From positions 24,782 through 88,781 of the forward strand of contig CBHCMF010000001.1 of assembly GCA_965974465.1 (NCBI GenBank): 64,000 nucleotides of DNA, in the 5' to 3' direction. Under the pieces are notes generated by a model. It had not been told where the DNA came from. It saw nothing but the letters and a program-made list of their open reading frames with translations, and made no database searches. Positions 15,092 through 24,134 of the stretch are shown piece after piece; position 1 is the first letter of the stretch; every line of letters starts with the position of its first letter. The translations under genes and the position numbers were made by a program. This DNA is from Noviherbaspirillum sp965974465. GTDB lineage: Bacteria > Pseudomonadota > Gammaproteobacteria > Burkholderiales > Burkholderiaceae_D.

Positions 15092-17281
15092 ATGAACAAC
15101 AAAACCATTGAGATCATCAATGTGATGTCTCTGCGCGGTCCGAATATCTGGACATATCGTCCGGTTATCGAGGCATGGGTCGACATCGGCGATTTGGAAG
15201 ATTCACCATCCAATACCATCCCAGGATTCTATGAGCGCCTGACCGCCATGCTACCTGGCCTGGTTGAGCATCGCTGCGGCATTGGCGAACCTGGGGGCTT
15301 TCTGTTGCGTCTGCGTGAAGGCACTTGGCCGGCGCATATCATGGAGCACGTCATGATCGAATTGCAGAATCTGGCTGGGGTGCAGACCGGATTCGGCAAG
15401 GCACGTGAAGCTGGCAAGCGTGGTCTGTATAAACTGGTCGTGCGTGCCCGTTACGAGGAAGTCAGCCGGGCGGCGCTGACCATGGCGCGCGACATGGTGA
15501 TGGCTGCGATTGAGGACAAACCGTATGATGTCGCCGCCGCAGTGGACGCCTTGAGCGAATTGGCCGAATCGGTCGCGCTCGGCCCCAGCACCGCCAACAT
15601 CGTCGACGCTGCCACGGACCGCCGCATTCCTGCTATCCGTCTGAACGACGGCAATCTGGTACAGCTGGGCTATGGCGCACGTTCACGTCGCATCTGGACC
15701 GCTGAAACCGAACACACCAGCGCCATCGGCGAAAGCATCTCCAGCGACAAGGATCTGACCAAGGGCCTACTGCGATCCTGCGGCGTACCGGTGCCGGAAG
15801 GCCGTATTGCCGCAACTCCGGCAGATGCATGGGAAGCAGCGCAGGACATCGGCATTCCGGTCGTGGTAAAGCCCTCTGACGGTAATCACGGGCGTGGCGT
15901 CTCGACCGACCTGAAAACCCGTGAAGAAATCGAGGCCGCTTGGCACTTGGCCGATGCGGAAGGTAGTGAAGTGATCGTCGAACGCTTCATTAGAGGTAAT
16001 GAACATCGCTTATTGGTTGTCGGCGGTAAGCTGGTTGCTTGTGCACGTGGCGAAATTGCTGAGGTCGTGGGTGACGGTAAGTCCACCATCGCACAACTCA
16101 TCGACAGCCAGATCAATACAGATCCGCGCCGCGGTCTGACAGAGGAATTCCCGCTCAACAAGGTGCTGCTCGATGAAGACCCGGCCGTGGTGCTTGAACT
16201 GACACGCCAGGGTTTGACACAGGAGTCCGTGCCGGCGGCGGGCAGGACGGTGTTGATCCAGCGCAACGGCAACGTGGCATTCGACGTCACCGATGACGTT
16301 CACCCGGATGTCGCTGCAGCGGCCTCGCTAGCGGCGCGTATCGTCAATCTGGACATTGCGGGCGTCGATCTGGTCGCGGAGGACATTTCGCGTCCGCTCG
16401 ACCAGCAAGGTGGCGCTATCGTTGAAGTCAATGCCGGGCCGGGACTGTTGATGCACCTGAAGCCGGCCACTGGCAAGCCACGCCCGGTCGGACGCGCCAT
16501 CATTGATCACTTGTTTCCCGAAGCTAACAACAATGGCCGGATTCCGATCGTTGGGGTTACCGGCAGCCGTGGCAAGACGATGGTGTCACGCCTGGTTGCT
16601 CGTATGATGAAGCTGCACGGACCGCAGGTCGGCGTTGCCTGCAGTGACGGACTGTTCCTGCGTCAGCGGCAAATGGAGAAAAACGATTGTGCCAACTGGC
16701 AGTCCGCACATCGGCTTCTGATCAATCGTGCGGTGGAAGCCGCCGTGTGCGAAAACGGCTATCGCACAATCCTGACCGAAGGCCTGGCTTACGACCGTTG
16801 CCAAGTCGGCGTGGTCACCAACATCGACGCCGATGCCAGCTTGCCAGATCTATATATCCACGATGCTGACGATATGGTCAAAGTTGCCCGCACGCAGGTA
16901 GATGTCGTGCTGCCCGATGGCGTCGCGGTACTCAACGCCGCCGACGCACGGGTGGCGGACATGGCTGATTTGTGCGACGGCAGTGTGACCTTTTTCAGCG
17001 TGTCGCCTGATGCGCCGCCTCTCGCGCAACATCGCGCCAACGGCGGTCGTGCGGTCTTGGTACGTGACGGCCGCGTCGTACTGGCCTCCGGCATGGACGA
17101 AACGCCGTTGATCGACATTGCCAGCCTGCCGATTCGGGATCTCGACAAGCAGCCCTTCGTGGTAGAAAACATTCTTGCTGCTACCGGTGCCGCCTGGGCA
17201 CTTGGCATTGGCGTGGATGTCATCGTGGCCGGCATTGAGACGTTCGATTACGACAGCGTGGGTATGAAGAAGGCGGCGTAG
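15092..17281 (+). CDS. cphA': Cyanophycin synthetase-like protein CphA' (C-terminally shortened)
   Basis: The 729-residue protein has the N-terminal CphA domain, an ATP-grasp domain (about 215-480, VVVKPSDGNHGRGVS and IVEVNAGPGLLMHL) and a Mur-ligase-like domain with P-loop GVTGSRGKTMVS (about 491-498). It stops about 125 residues earlier than the neighbouring CphA, so the Mur-ligase C-terminal lobe that helps bind the second amino acid is missing. Cyanobacterial CphA2, which is also shortened, joins beta-Asp-Arg dipeptides rather than free amino acids; CphA' may act similarly, but that is inference. It is 118 bases upstream of cphA on the same strand, so co-transcription is likely. Confidence 0.88.
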   Translation: MNNKTIEIINVMSLRGPNIWTYRPVIEAWVDIGDLEDSPSNTIPGFYERLTAMLPGLVEHRCGIGEPGGFLLRLREGTWPAHIMEHVMIELQNLAGVQTGFGKAREAGKRGLYKLVVRARYEEVSRAALTMARDMVMAAIEDKPYDVAAAVDALSELAESVALGPSTANIVDAATDRRIPAIRLNDGNLVQLGYGARSRRIWTAETEHTSAIGESISSDKDLTKGLLRSCGVPVPEGRIAATPADAWEAAQDIGIPVVVKPSDGNHGRGVSTDLKTREEIEAAWHLADAEGSEVIVERFIRGNEHRLLVVGGKLVACARGEIAEVVGDGKSTIAQLIDSQINTDPRRGLTEEFPLNKVLLDEDPAVVLELTRQGLTQESVPAAGRTVLIQRNGNVAFDVTDDVHPDVAAAASLAARIVNLDIAGVDLVAEDISRPLDQQGGAIVEVNAGPGLLMHLKPATGKPRPVGRAIIDHLFPEANNNGRIPIVGVTGSRGKTMVSRLVARMMKLHGPQVGVACSDGLFLRQRQMEKNDCANWQSAHRLLINRAVEAAVCENGYRTILTEGLAYDRCQVGVVTNIDADASLPDLYIHDADDMVKVARTQVDVVLPDGVAVLNAADARVADMADLCDGSVTFFSVSPDAPPLAQHRANGGRAVLVRDGRVVLASGMDETPLIDIASLPIRDLDKQPFVVENILAATGAAWALGIGVDVIVAGIETFDYDSVGMKKAA

Positions 17282-17399
17282 CGCACGCGTAGCGGACTTG
17301 AACGGATATTGAAAAAACAACGTCCCGCCATGACGGGGCTGCATAAAAAAGGCGCGACGCACCAGTCACCGTGACGTTGCCCAAACAAGGAACATATTG

Positions 17400-19964
17400 A
17401 TGGAAATCTCGCGTATCCGCGCATTGCGCGGCCCCAACCTGTGGAGTCGGCATACATCGATCGAAGCGATTGTGCTGTGCACCGAGCCCGAGCGCGACAT
17501 CACGTCTCTGCCGGCATTTGAGCCGCAGCTGCGTGCGCGTTTCCCTGAAATCAAATTCCTCGAACCGGCCGCCGGCCAGCACTTCTCGCTTGCGCATGCA
17601 CTTGAATCTGCTGCCCTCTGCCTGCAAGCGCAGGCAGGCTGCCCGGTGACCTTCAGCCGTTCAGTCGAAACCGTCGAGAGAGGCACTTACCAGGTCGTTG
17701 TCGAATATACCGAGGAGCAGGTTGGCCGCCTCGCCCTCGAACTGGCGGAGCAACTGTGCCGTAGCGCCCTCGACAATACGCCTTTTGATTTGGAACAGGC
17801 ACTGGCGCGTCTGCGTGAATTGGATGAAGACATCCGTCTTGGACCGAGTACCGGGGCTATCGTACAGGCTGCTGTGGCGCGCGGCATTCCCTATCGTCGT
17901 TTGACGGAAGGCAGCATGGTGCAGTTTGGCTGGGGTAGCCGCCAACGCCGTATCCAAGCGGCTGAGACCAGCAGCACTAGCGCTATTGCCGAATCGATCG
18001 CACAGGATAAGGAACTGACCAAGCTACTTCTTGATGCTGCCGGTGTGCCAGTGCCAAATGGCCGTTCGGTCACCGATGCCGAAGACGCGTGGAAGGCGGC
18101 CTGTGAAATCGGCGGCCCGGTGGTGGTCAAACCACGGGATGGCAATCAGGGCAAGGGCGTAGCGGTCAACGTCAGGACACGCGAAGAAGTACAGAAAGCG
18201 TTTGCTGTCGCACAGGCGATCAGCAGCGACGTGATCGTCGAGCGGTACATCACCGGCCATGATTTCCGTCTGCTGGTCGTTGGCAACCAAATGGTCGCTG
18301 CCGCGCGCCGTGCGCCGCCGCAAGTGATCGGCGACGGTCAACACAGCATTGCCGAATTGATTGAACAGGTCAACCGCGATCCGCGCCGCGGTGACGGGCA
18401 TGCCACCTCACTCACCAAGATCCGCCTCGACGATATTGCCCATGCCACGCTCGCCAAGCAGGGTTATACCGCCCAAAGCGTTCCACCCAAGGGCGTGCTT
18501 GTGGTATTACGCAACAATGCCAACCTCAGCACTGGCGGCACGGCAACTGACGTCACCGAGGACGTGCATCCCGACATGGCCGCGCGCGCAGTGGAGGCCG
18601 CGCAGATGGTTGGCCTCGACATCTGCGGCGTCGACGTCGTCTGTGAGAGTGTGCTGAAACCACTGGAAGAACAAGGCGGCGGCATCGTTGAAGTCAACGC
18701 TGCGCCCGGCTTGCGCATGCATCTGCAGCCGTCCTATGGCAAGGGCCGTCCGGTAGGTGAGGCGATTATTTCCACCATGTTCGACGAAGGCGATGACGGC
18801 CGTATCCCGGTGGTCGCTGTGGCCGGCACCAACGGCAAAACCACGACCGTCAAACTGATCGCTCACTTGCTGACCGTCGCCAAGCATCGGGTCGGCATGA
18901 CTGGCACCGACGGCGTCTATATCGGCAGTCAGCGCATCGATACCGGCGACTGCAGCGGCCCGCGCAGCGCGCGCAATGTCTTAATGCATCCAGATGTCGA
19001 TGCAGCGGTGTTCGAGACCGCGCGCGGCGGCGTGTTGCGTGAGGGCCTTGGCTTCGACCGTTGCAATGTCGCCGTAGTCACCAACATCGGCGAGGGCGAT
19101 CATCTTGGACTGAACTTCATCACCAGTGTCGAAGATCTCGCCGTGGTCAAGCGCGTGATCGTGCAGAATGTCGCACCCAACGGTACTGCCGTACTCAACG
19201 CTGCCGACCCAATGGTCGCCAACATGGCTGCGCTCTGCCCTGGCACGGTCACCTTCTTCGCACGTGACGTGCATCATCCGGTGATGACAATGCATCGCGC
19301 GCAAGGGCGCCGTGTCGTGTACGTGGATGGCGATGCCATCGTTGCTGCTGAAGGTAGGCAGACGCATCGCATCGCACTGGCTGACATCCCTCTTACGCAC
19401 AACGGCACCATTGGCTTTCAAGTCGAGAATGCGATGGCGGCAATCGGCGCCGCCTGGGCATTGAGTCTCACTTGGGAATCGATACGTGCAGGCTTGAAGA
19501 CCTTCGTCAGTGACGCGAAAAGCGCACCAGGGCGCTTCAACGTGTTTTCGTACAAGGGGGCAACCTTGATTGCCGATTATGGCCACAATCCGGATGCCAT
19601 CCAAGCACTGGTGAATGCGGTCGAGACCATGCCGGCCAAGCGACGTACGGTCGTGATCAGTGGCGCAGGAGATCGGCGCGACATCGATCTGCGCCGGCAG
19701 ACCGAGATTCTCGGCGATGCATTCGACAGCGTGATTCTTTATGAGGATCAGTGCCAGCGCGGGCGTGGTGACGGCGAGGTGATCAAGCTGCTGCGCGAAG
19801 GCTTGGAGCATGCAAAACGCACGCGTGCGATCAAGGAAATCAAAGGCGAATTTGTTGCGATCGACGCGGCACTGGCGGAGTTGTCGGCTGGAGATCTCTG
19901 CTTGATTCTGGTCGATCAGGTCGAGGAAGCACTGGCGTATATCGGAGAACGGGCAACGCAATGA
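17400..19964 (+). CDS. cphA: Cyanophycin synthetase
   Basis: This 854-residue enzyme polymerises Asp and Arg into cyanophycin (multi-L-arginyl-poly-L-aspartate) at the expense of ATP. Order: N-terminal CphA domain (about 1-160), ATP-grasp domain adding Asp (about 215-475, VVVKPRDGNQGKGVAVN and IVEVNAAPGLRMHL), and a Mur-ligase-like domain adding Arg (P-loop VAGTNGKTTTVK at about 474-484; C-terminal lobe with ADYGHNPDAIQALV and SGAGDRRDIDLR). All lobes are present and the length is typical. ATG at 17400 has AAGG 9 bases upstream. It follows cphA' directly. No cyanophycinase gene is in the window. Confidence 0.95.
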   Translation: MEISRIRALRGPNLWSRHTSIEAIVLCTEPERDITSLPAFEPQLRARFPEIKFLEPAAGQHFSLAHALESAALCLQAQAGCPVTFSRSVETVERGTYQVVVEYTEEQVGRLALELAEQLCRSALDNTPFDLEQALARLRELDEDIRLGPSTGAIVQAAVARGIPYRRLTEGSMVQFGWGSRQRRIQAAETSSTSAIAESIAQDKELTKLLLDAAGVPVPNGRSVTDAEDAWKAACEIGGPVVVKPRDGNQGKGVAVNVRTREEVQKAFAVAQAISSDVIVERYITGHDFRLLVVGNQMVAAARRAPPQVIGDGQHSIAELIEQVNRDPRRGDGHATSLTKIRLDDIAHATLAKQGYTAQSVPPKGVLVVLRNNANLSTGGTATDVTEDVHPDMAARAVEAAQMVGLDICGVDVVCESVLKPLEEQGGGIVEVNAAPGLRMHLQPSYGKGRPVGEAIISTMFDEGDDGRIPVVAVAGTNGKTTTVKLIAHLLTVAKHRVGMTGTDGVYIGSQRIDTGDCSGPRSARNVLMHPDVDAAVFETARGGVLREGLGFDRCNVAVVTNIGEGDHLGLNFITSVEDLAVVKRVIVQNVAPNGTAVLNAADPMVANMAALCPGTVTFFARDVHHPVMTMHRAQGRRVVYVDGDAIVAAEGRQTHRIALADIPLTHNGTIGFQVENAMAAIGAAWALSLTWESIRAGLKTFVSDAKSAPGRFNVFSYKGATLIADYGHNPDAIQALVNAVETMPAKRRTVVISGAGDRRDIDLRRQTEILGDAFDSVILYEDQCQRGRGDGEVIKLLREGLEHAKRTRAIKEIKGEFVAIDAALAELSAGDLCLILVDQVEEALAYIGERATQ

Positions 19965-20016
19965 TGCTGCTTCGTTTGCATATCGGGACCAGCATCGCCA
20001 TTCGTATCACAGACTT

Positions 20017-21159
20017 TTAACTTGGCTGCAGCCGGATCAACTGTCCTTTGCTCTCATCGGTCAGTATGTACAGCAAGCCGTCTGGCCCTTCGCGCACGTC
20101 GCGGATACGCTGTTTGAGATCCTGCAGCAGTTTCTCCTCCTTCCGCGCCTGAACGCCTTGCATGTCGAGTCGTGCCAGGTAGCGGAACTTCAGTGCGCCG
20201 ACAAACAGACTTCCCTTCCATGCCTTGCCGTAACGTTCGCTGCGCAGGAATGTCATGCCCGAGGGGGCAATGGAGGGCGTCCAGTAGTACAGCGGCTGTT
20301 CCATGCCAGGCTTGGCGGTAAGGCCTTCACCGACCTGGCCCCCACCGTAGTTTTCCCCGTGAGTAATGATTGGCCAGCCGTAGTTCTTGCCGGCTTCCAG
20401 GCGGTTGATTTCGTCGCCGCCCTGGGGACCGTGCTCATGCATCCAAAGCGTGCCATCTGGTCCAAGCGTCGCCCCCTGCGCATTGCGGTGCCCGTAACTC
20501 CAAATTTCCGCTAACGCACCGCTACGGCCGATAAATGGATTGTCCTTTGGCACGGAGCCATCCTTGTTGATGCGGACAACCTTGCCGTGATGGTTATCCA
20601 GCGTTTGCGCGTCCTGCATGCGGTAGAAGCGGTCGCCAAGTGTGAGGAACAGTGTGCCATCGCCATGCTCCACGATACGGCAGCCGAAGTGCGCGTTGCT
20701 AGCGTACTTCGGCTTCTGGCTGAAGAGCACTTTGACCTGTTCGAGCTGCTTAGCATCGTTCGATAGACGGGCGGAGGCCAGTGCGGTGGAATTCGCGGCG
20801 CCAGACGTGGCCGGCTCAGAAAAACAGAAATAAATGGTGCGGTTGCGGGCGAATTCGCTGTCGGCCACGACATCCAGCAAGCCTCCCTGGCCGCCTACGT
20901 CGACTTTGGGCAGGCCTGCAAGCGGTGCGCTCAACGTCCCGTTCGGCTGCACGATACGCATGCGGCCCGGGCGCTCGGTGACCAGCATGCGGCCGTTGTC
21001 GATGAAAGCAAGACCCCAAGGATGTTCGAGATTCTTCGCGAGAACTTCAGTCCGTATCGGTGCTGGTGTTTGTGCATGTGCCGACAGCATCGCCACGCAC
21101 AGGATTCCTGGCATAAGGCGTGGTGCTGTTGTCCGCAAGGAAAATCGAACGCTATCCAT
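20017..21159 (-). CDS. PQQ-dependent sugar dehydrogenase (soluble aldose dehydrogenase type)
   Basis: ATG at 21159, with GGGAG 5 bases upstream, gives 380 residues and places a signal peptide (cleavage after SAHA) at the N-terminus; a longer upstream frame is rejected. The mature protein is a six-bladed propeller of the GDH-B/YliI family: NLEHPWGLAFID, GGQGGLLDVV, AHFGCRIV, LGDRFYRMQDAQTLDNHHGK, WSYGHRNAQGA, MHEHGPQGGDEIN and TPSIAPSGM are the family blocks that bind PQQ and Ca2+ and contain the catalytic His. It oxidises aldoses in the periplasm if PQQ is available. Cofactor synthesis genes are not in the window. Confidence 0.9.
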   Translation of the reverse strand: MDSVRFSLRTTAPRLMPGILCVAMLSAHAQTPAPIRTEVLAKNLEHPWGLAFIDNGRMLVTERPGRMRIVQPNGTLSAPLAGLPKVDVGGQGGLLDVVADSEFARNRTIYFCFSEPATSGAANSTALASARLSNDAKQLEQVKVLFSQKPKYASNAHFGCRIVEHGDGTLFLTLGDRFYRMQDAQTLDNHHGKVVRINKDGSVPKDNPFIGRSGALAEIWSYGHRNAQGATLGPDGTLWMHEHGPQGGDEINRLEAGKNYGWPIITHGENYGGGQVGEGLTAKPGMEQPLYYWTPSIAPSGMTFLRSERYGKAWKGSLFVGALKFRYLARLDMQGVQARKEEKLLQDLKQRIRDVREGPDGLLYILTDESKGQLIRLQPS

Positions 21160-21263
21160 ATCGCTCCCACAACAAAAGGCAAAAAAGCTGTGCAGCGATG
21201 ATACAGTGGTGGCGCATTCGTCGTTTGACATGCATCCGAGTTGCTAAGGTGCCGCGCCTTAGG

Positions 21264-21548
21264 TTATCCGATTTGGCGATACGCCTTGACATCAAAAGCA
21301 TGCAGCGCGGGATCAAGTGGTTTTCCTTCGCCGAGGTCGATCCATTGGTCCGGTGTCGTGCCGTCGATGCGTATATTTTTCAGGATGCCCTTGTCCCCGC
21401 TGCCGAAAACAAGCTCATAGGTGTTGCCGACAAGGGGTACGAATTCCTGATCGACGATCCAGTCGGATATGTGACCCGGTTCGCGCTCGGGATGCATGAT
21501 GGGATTTTCAAGACCCAATTCGGCCAGGATGCCATGCAGTGTCGCCAT
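21264..21548 (-). CDS. Hypothetical protein, 94 residues
   Basis: A small acidic soluble protein without signal peptide or membrane helix. GAAGGGA precedes the ATG at proper distance, which supports it as a real gene. Predicted strands (FVPLVGNTYELVFGSGDKGI and KNIRIDG) suggest a small beta-rich domain. The family is not recognised. It lies between two unrelated genes and is probably transcribed alone. Confidence 0.55.
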   Translation of the reverse strand: MATLHGILAELGLENPIMHPEREPGHISDWIVDQEFVPLVGNTYELVFGSGDKGILKNIRIDGTTPDQWIDLGEGKPLDPALHAFDVKAYRQIG

Positions 21549-21693
21549 GATGATGTTCCCTTCTCTGTCGCCTGTTTTGTACGAGATTAGAGACAGGGGG
21601 CGTTAGCAGGTTCAGAATAGTTCTATGGCAACTGGGGCACTTTTTGGCTGCACTGTTGCCAAAGTCTTCTCAATCGCATTCTGGGAGTTCGTC

Positions 21694-22005
21694 ATGTTTC
21701 TTCGCTTAGGACGTCTGTTCAGGGCCGTTGGCCGCGACATCCTTGTGCTGTGGTATGCATGCCGCAATCCTGCTACCCCCGGTTACCTCAAGTTGCTCTC
21801 GGTATTGCTCGGGCTGTATCTCTTCAGCCCCATCGATGTGCTTCCTGATTGGCTGGCGCTCCTTGGTTGGATCGACGACGTGACCCTGCTGGCGCTTTGC
21901 ATTCCTGTAGTGCTCCGCTTGGTACCGAATGATGTGCTACATGATGCGCGCATGGCCGCTGACGGACTGGTATCACGCTTACGTTTCGGTGTTGGCAGGT
22001 CGTAG
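21694..22005 (+). CDS. YkvA family (DUF1232) membrane protein
   Basis: The start at 21694 (GGGAG upstream) gives 103 residues. The centre has the DUF1232 signature: ATPGYLKLLSVLLGLYLFSP followed by IDVLPDWLALLGWIDDVTLL, a hydrophobic hairpin with the conserved S-P-(I/L)-D-(L/V)-(I/L)-P-D box. Members are small inner-membrane proteins of unknown function. A longer in-frame start at 21625 lacks a binding site. Confidence 0.85.
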   Translation: MFLRLGRLFRAVGRDILVLWYACRNPATPGYLKLLSVLLGLYLFSPIDVLPDWLALLGWIDDVTLLALCIPVVLRLVPNDVLHDARMAADGLVSRLRFGVGRS

Positions 22006-22184
22006 GAGGGATCTCTTCGACACCCACCAGAGCCATCCATTCTTTCCCTCGGAATCATTTGCCTGGACGCATCGTATGACACGGTCAATCCATGAGGCCG
22101 TTGAATAACTATTGTTGTCGCGCACAGCAATTACGCTAATCCCACTCTATTCTTGATGGTCCATCTTGACTGTCAGGAACCGGC

Positions 22185-22874
22185 ATGGACCCGGATTATT
22201 TCGTCATTACGACGCATTTATTAGGCGCGCTCATCGCTGGCGGAGTCATCGGTCTTGAACGAAGCTATCATGGCCGTCCCGCGGGCTTTCGCACGCATAC
22301 GCTGGTATCGCTGGCATCGAGTCTGTTGATGCTCGTCATGCTATACCAGGCGAAATGGATGGGTCTCTCGACGGGCACGATCCAGACCGACCCCACGCGC
22401 ATGGCGCAAGGCATTATGACTGGCATCGGCTTTCTCGGTGCGGGCGTGATCTTCAAAGAGGGATTCAGTGTGCGGGGGCTGACGACGGCCGCATCGATTT
22501 GGATGACGGCAGCGATTGGCATTCTGTTCGGTGTGGGCTTTTACTTTCCCGCAATTTTTTCGACTTTGCTGACCTTGGGTGTGCTGTCCTTATTTCGGCG
22601 GATCGAAGCACGTATGCCGTCCCACTCCTATGCGCACTATTACATCCGCTTTGAGCGTCATGAAGCGATGACGGAAGAAGAGGTCAGAAAGATCCTTACA
22701 GAGCATGGTTTTACGGTAGCCAACATGAGTTACCGTATTACCGACGATGGACGGTGCTTCGAGTATCGGATGATTTTACAAACTGCAGATGAACGCAATA
22801 CGTCGATTCTTGCCTCCTCCCTGCGCAATATGAAACAGGTGCGAACCTTCCAGATATCGCCGACCGGTGATTGA
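22185..22874 (+). CDS. MgtC/SapB family membrane protein
   Basis: The 229-residue product has the MgtC N-terminal block: LLGALIAGGVIGLERSYHGR, PAGFRTHTLVSLASSLLMLV, ARMAQGIMTGIGFLGAG-like (seen as MAQGIMTGIGFLGAGVIFKE) and GLTTAASIWMTAAIGILFG, with four to five membrane helices, followed by a cytoplasmic ACT-like domain of about 80 residues. MgtC proteins influence growth under Mg2+ limitation and, in some bacteria, the F-type ATP synthase; they are not Mg2+ transporters themselves. AGGA lies before the ATG. No Mg2+-responsive leader could be identified. Confidence 0.92.
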   Translation: MDPDYFVITTHLLGALIAGGVIGLERSYHGRPAGFRTHTLVSLASSLLMLVMLYQAKWMGLSTGTIQTDPTRMAQGIMTGIGFLGAGVIFKEGFSVRGLTTAASIWMTAAIGILFGVGFYFPAIFSTLLTLGVLSLFRRIEARMPSHSYAHYYIRFERHEAMTEEEVRKILTEHGFTVANMSYRITDDGRCFEYRMILQTADERNTSILASSLRNMKQVRTFQISPTGD

Positions 22875-22972
22875 TATTACCGGTGCTCGCGAGGTTTCGG
22901 AGGGCGACTTCCTTCCGCCCAAGTGCATGGCATGCGTGATGCTTGCCATGCACTGCTCCAAGCAAGCGGAAT

Positions 22973-23359
22973 ATGACCATGACTCATACATTGATAAGGA
23001 CTTACGACAGTTTGTCGGCGGCACAGCATGCGCGCGAACAGCTGCTCGGTGCTGGCTTTCCCGAAGAAAGCGTGCATCTTGAGTCACGCATGGACGAAGC
23101 TGGTCCGGTGGAAAATAATTTCATTCTCGATGAAAAGGACAGAGGCCAAGGGCCACGCGAGGGGTCGCTGTACAAGCTGTTCGGCACCGAAGAGCGCACC
23201 GATGCCTACGGCGATGCAACCCCGGTGTGGCGTGGCAGCGTCCAGCTTAGCGTCGATACGAATGATGATGCGCAAGCTGCACGTGCCATCAACATCATGA
23301 ACAGCACCGGTGCGCTTGATGTTGAAGCATCGAATGCTTGGCGCAAGCGCGAGAGTTGA
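22973..23359 (+). CDS. General stress protein-like (YflT-type) small protein
   Basis: A 128-residue acidic cytoplasmic protein. The N-terminal LIRTYDSLSAAQHAREQLLG followed by AGFPEESVHLESR is the pattern of the YflT/general-stress fold, in which a strand is followed by an A-x-x-A-x-x-x-L helix and a G-(F/V)-x-x-x-x-(I/V) turn; the C-terminal half repeats a strand-helix-strand (SVQLSVDTNDDAQAARAINI). Function is not established in this lineage. The start could be ATG 22973 or 22979. Convergent with the small DNA-binding protein gene downstream. Confidence 0.6.
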   Translation: MTMTHTLIRTYDSLSAAQHAREQLLGAGFPEESVHLESRMDEAGPVENNFILDEKDRGQGPREGSLYKLFGTEERTDAYGDATPVWRGSVQLSVDTNDDAQAARAINIMNSTGALDVEASNAWRKRES

Positions 23360-23371
23360 GCGGTCCTGACG

Positions 23372-23659
23372 TTACTTGGATAGAAGACTGTAGGGCAAGC
23401 GGCATTTTGCGCGCCGGTCTCCCATCAGTCGGCGCAGTTCATCGATGCCGATGCCGGTCGCTTCATGTATCCACAGCAGCATGGAGCCGCACACTGGTAG
23501 ACGACCGGTGCGGATATTGTTGAGCACATGTCGGGTTACTTTGAGCTTGCGCGACAGAGCGCCGTCGCAGTGAAGATTCCAATGTTGCTTAAGGGTATTC
23601 AGTAGATTGTTGGGATCGTAAACATCCTGTGCTAGAGAAGGTGTTGCAGTTTGAGTCAT
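23372..23659 (-). CDS. Small helix-turn-helix-like protein
   Basis: ATG at 23659, preceded by AAGGA, gives 95 residues. The segment DGALSRKLKVTRHVLNNIRT then GRLPVCGSMLLWIHEATGIG has the spacing of a Cro/CI-type helix-turn-helix (A-L-S-R-x-L-x-V-x-x-x-x-L-x-x-I-R-x-G-R-L-P) followed by a dimerisation helix, so it is probably a DNA-binding protein. It has no other domain. The gap of 475 bases upstream (23660-24134) shows no gene or clear structure and presumably holds promoters for this gene and the rightward Tim44-like gene. Confidence 0.65.
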   Translation of the reverse strand: MTQTATPSLAQDVYDPNNLLNTLKQHWNLHCDGALSRKLKVTRHVLNNIRTGRLPVCGSMLLWIHEATGIGIDELRRLMGDRRAKCRLPYSLLSK

Positions 23660-24134
23660 TACTTTCCTTATGCCATACAAAAATTGCGATGTAGGGAAGA
23701 ATGGACATAATGGAAACCGTGAAGTTCCAACCAAGCGTGGATATGGAATGCATTGTGGCAATAGAGGGGATTCTTCGTTTGCTGCTTCGTTGCTCTTATG
23801 GCAGATTTTCCCTCCCTATTGGGTTTGGTTTCACAAAAAACCTCCCTGAATGAGCAATTGTAGGAAGACATTAATTTTTGCAAATCTTCATTGGAATAGG
23901 ATTCAAACCCCTCTTCTTATAAGAGATATCGGCTTGCCCACAACCGTTTATCCCTACGTCCCTCCTGTATTTGGTATGACAGAGTACCTTGTTGGCAACA
24001 TTTCTGTTTTTGCGAAGAAAAGATCATGGTTTATCCACTTTTTATAAGGGCTGAACAGCCGTATGATCTTGCTGTTGTGACAGATCCGGCTTTACTCTAC
24101 CGGCGCGCACACGTTAATCAAACCTGGAGGAAAA

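Noticed and set aside
18981..19961. 326-codon minus-strand frame inside cphA
   Set aside because: Shadow of a GC-rich coding region; composition (many His, Arg, Cys) is unlike a protein and cphA is certain.
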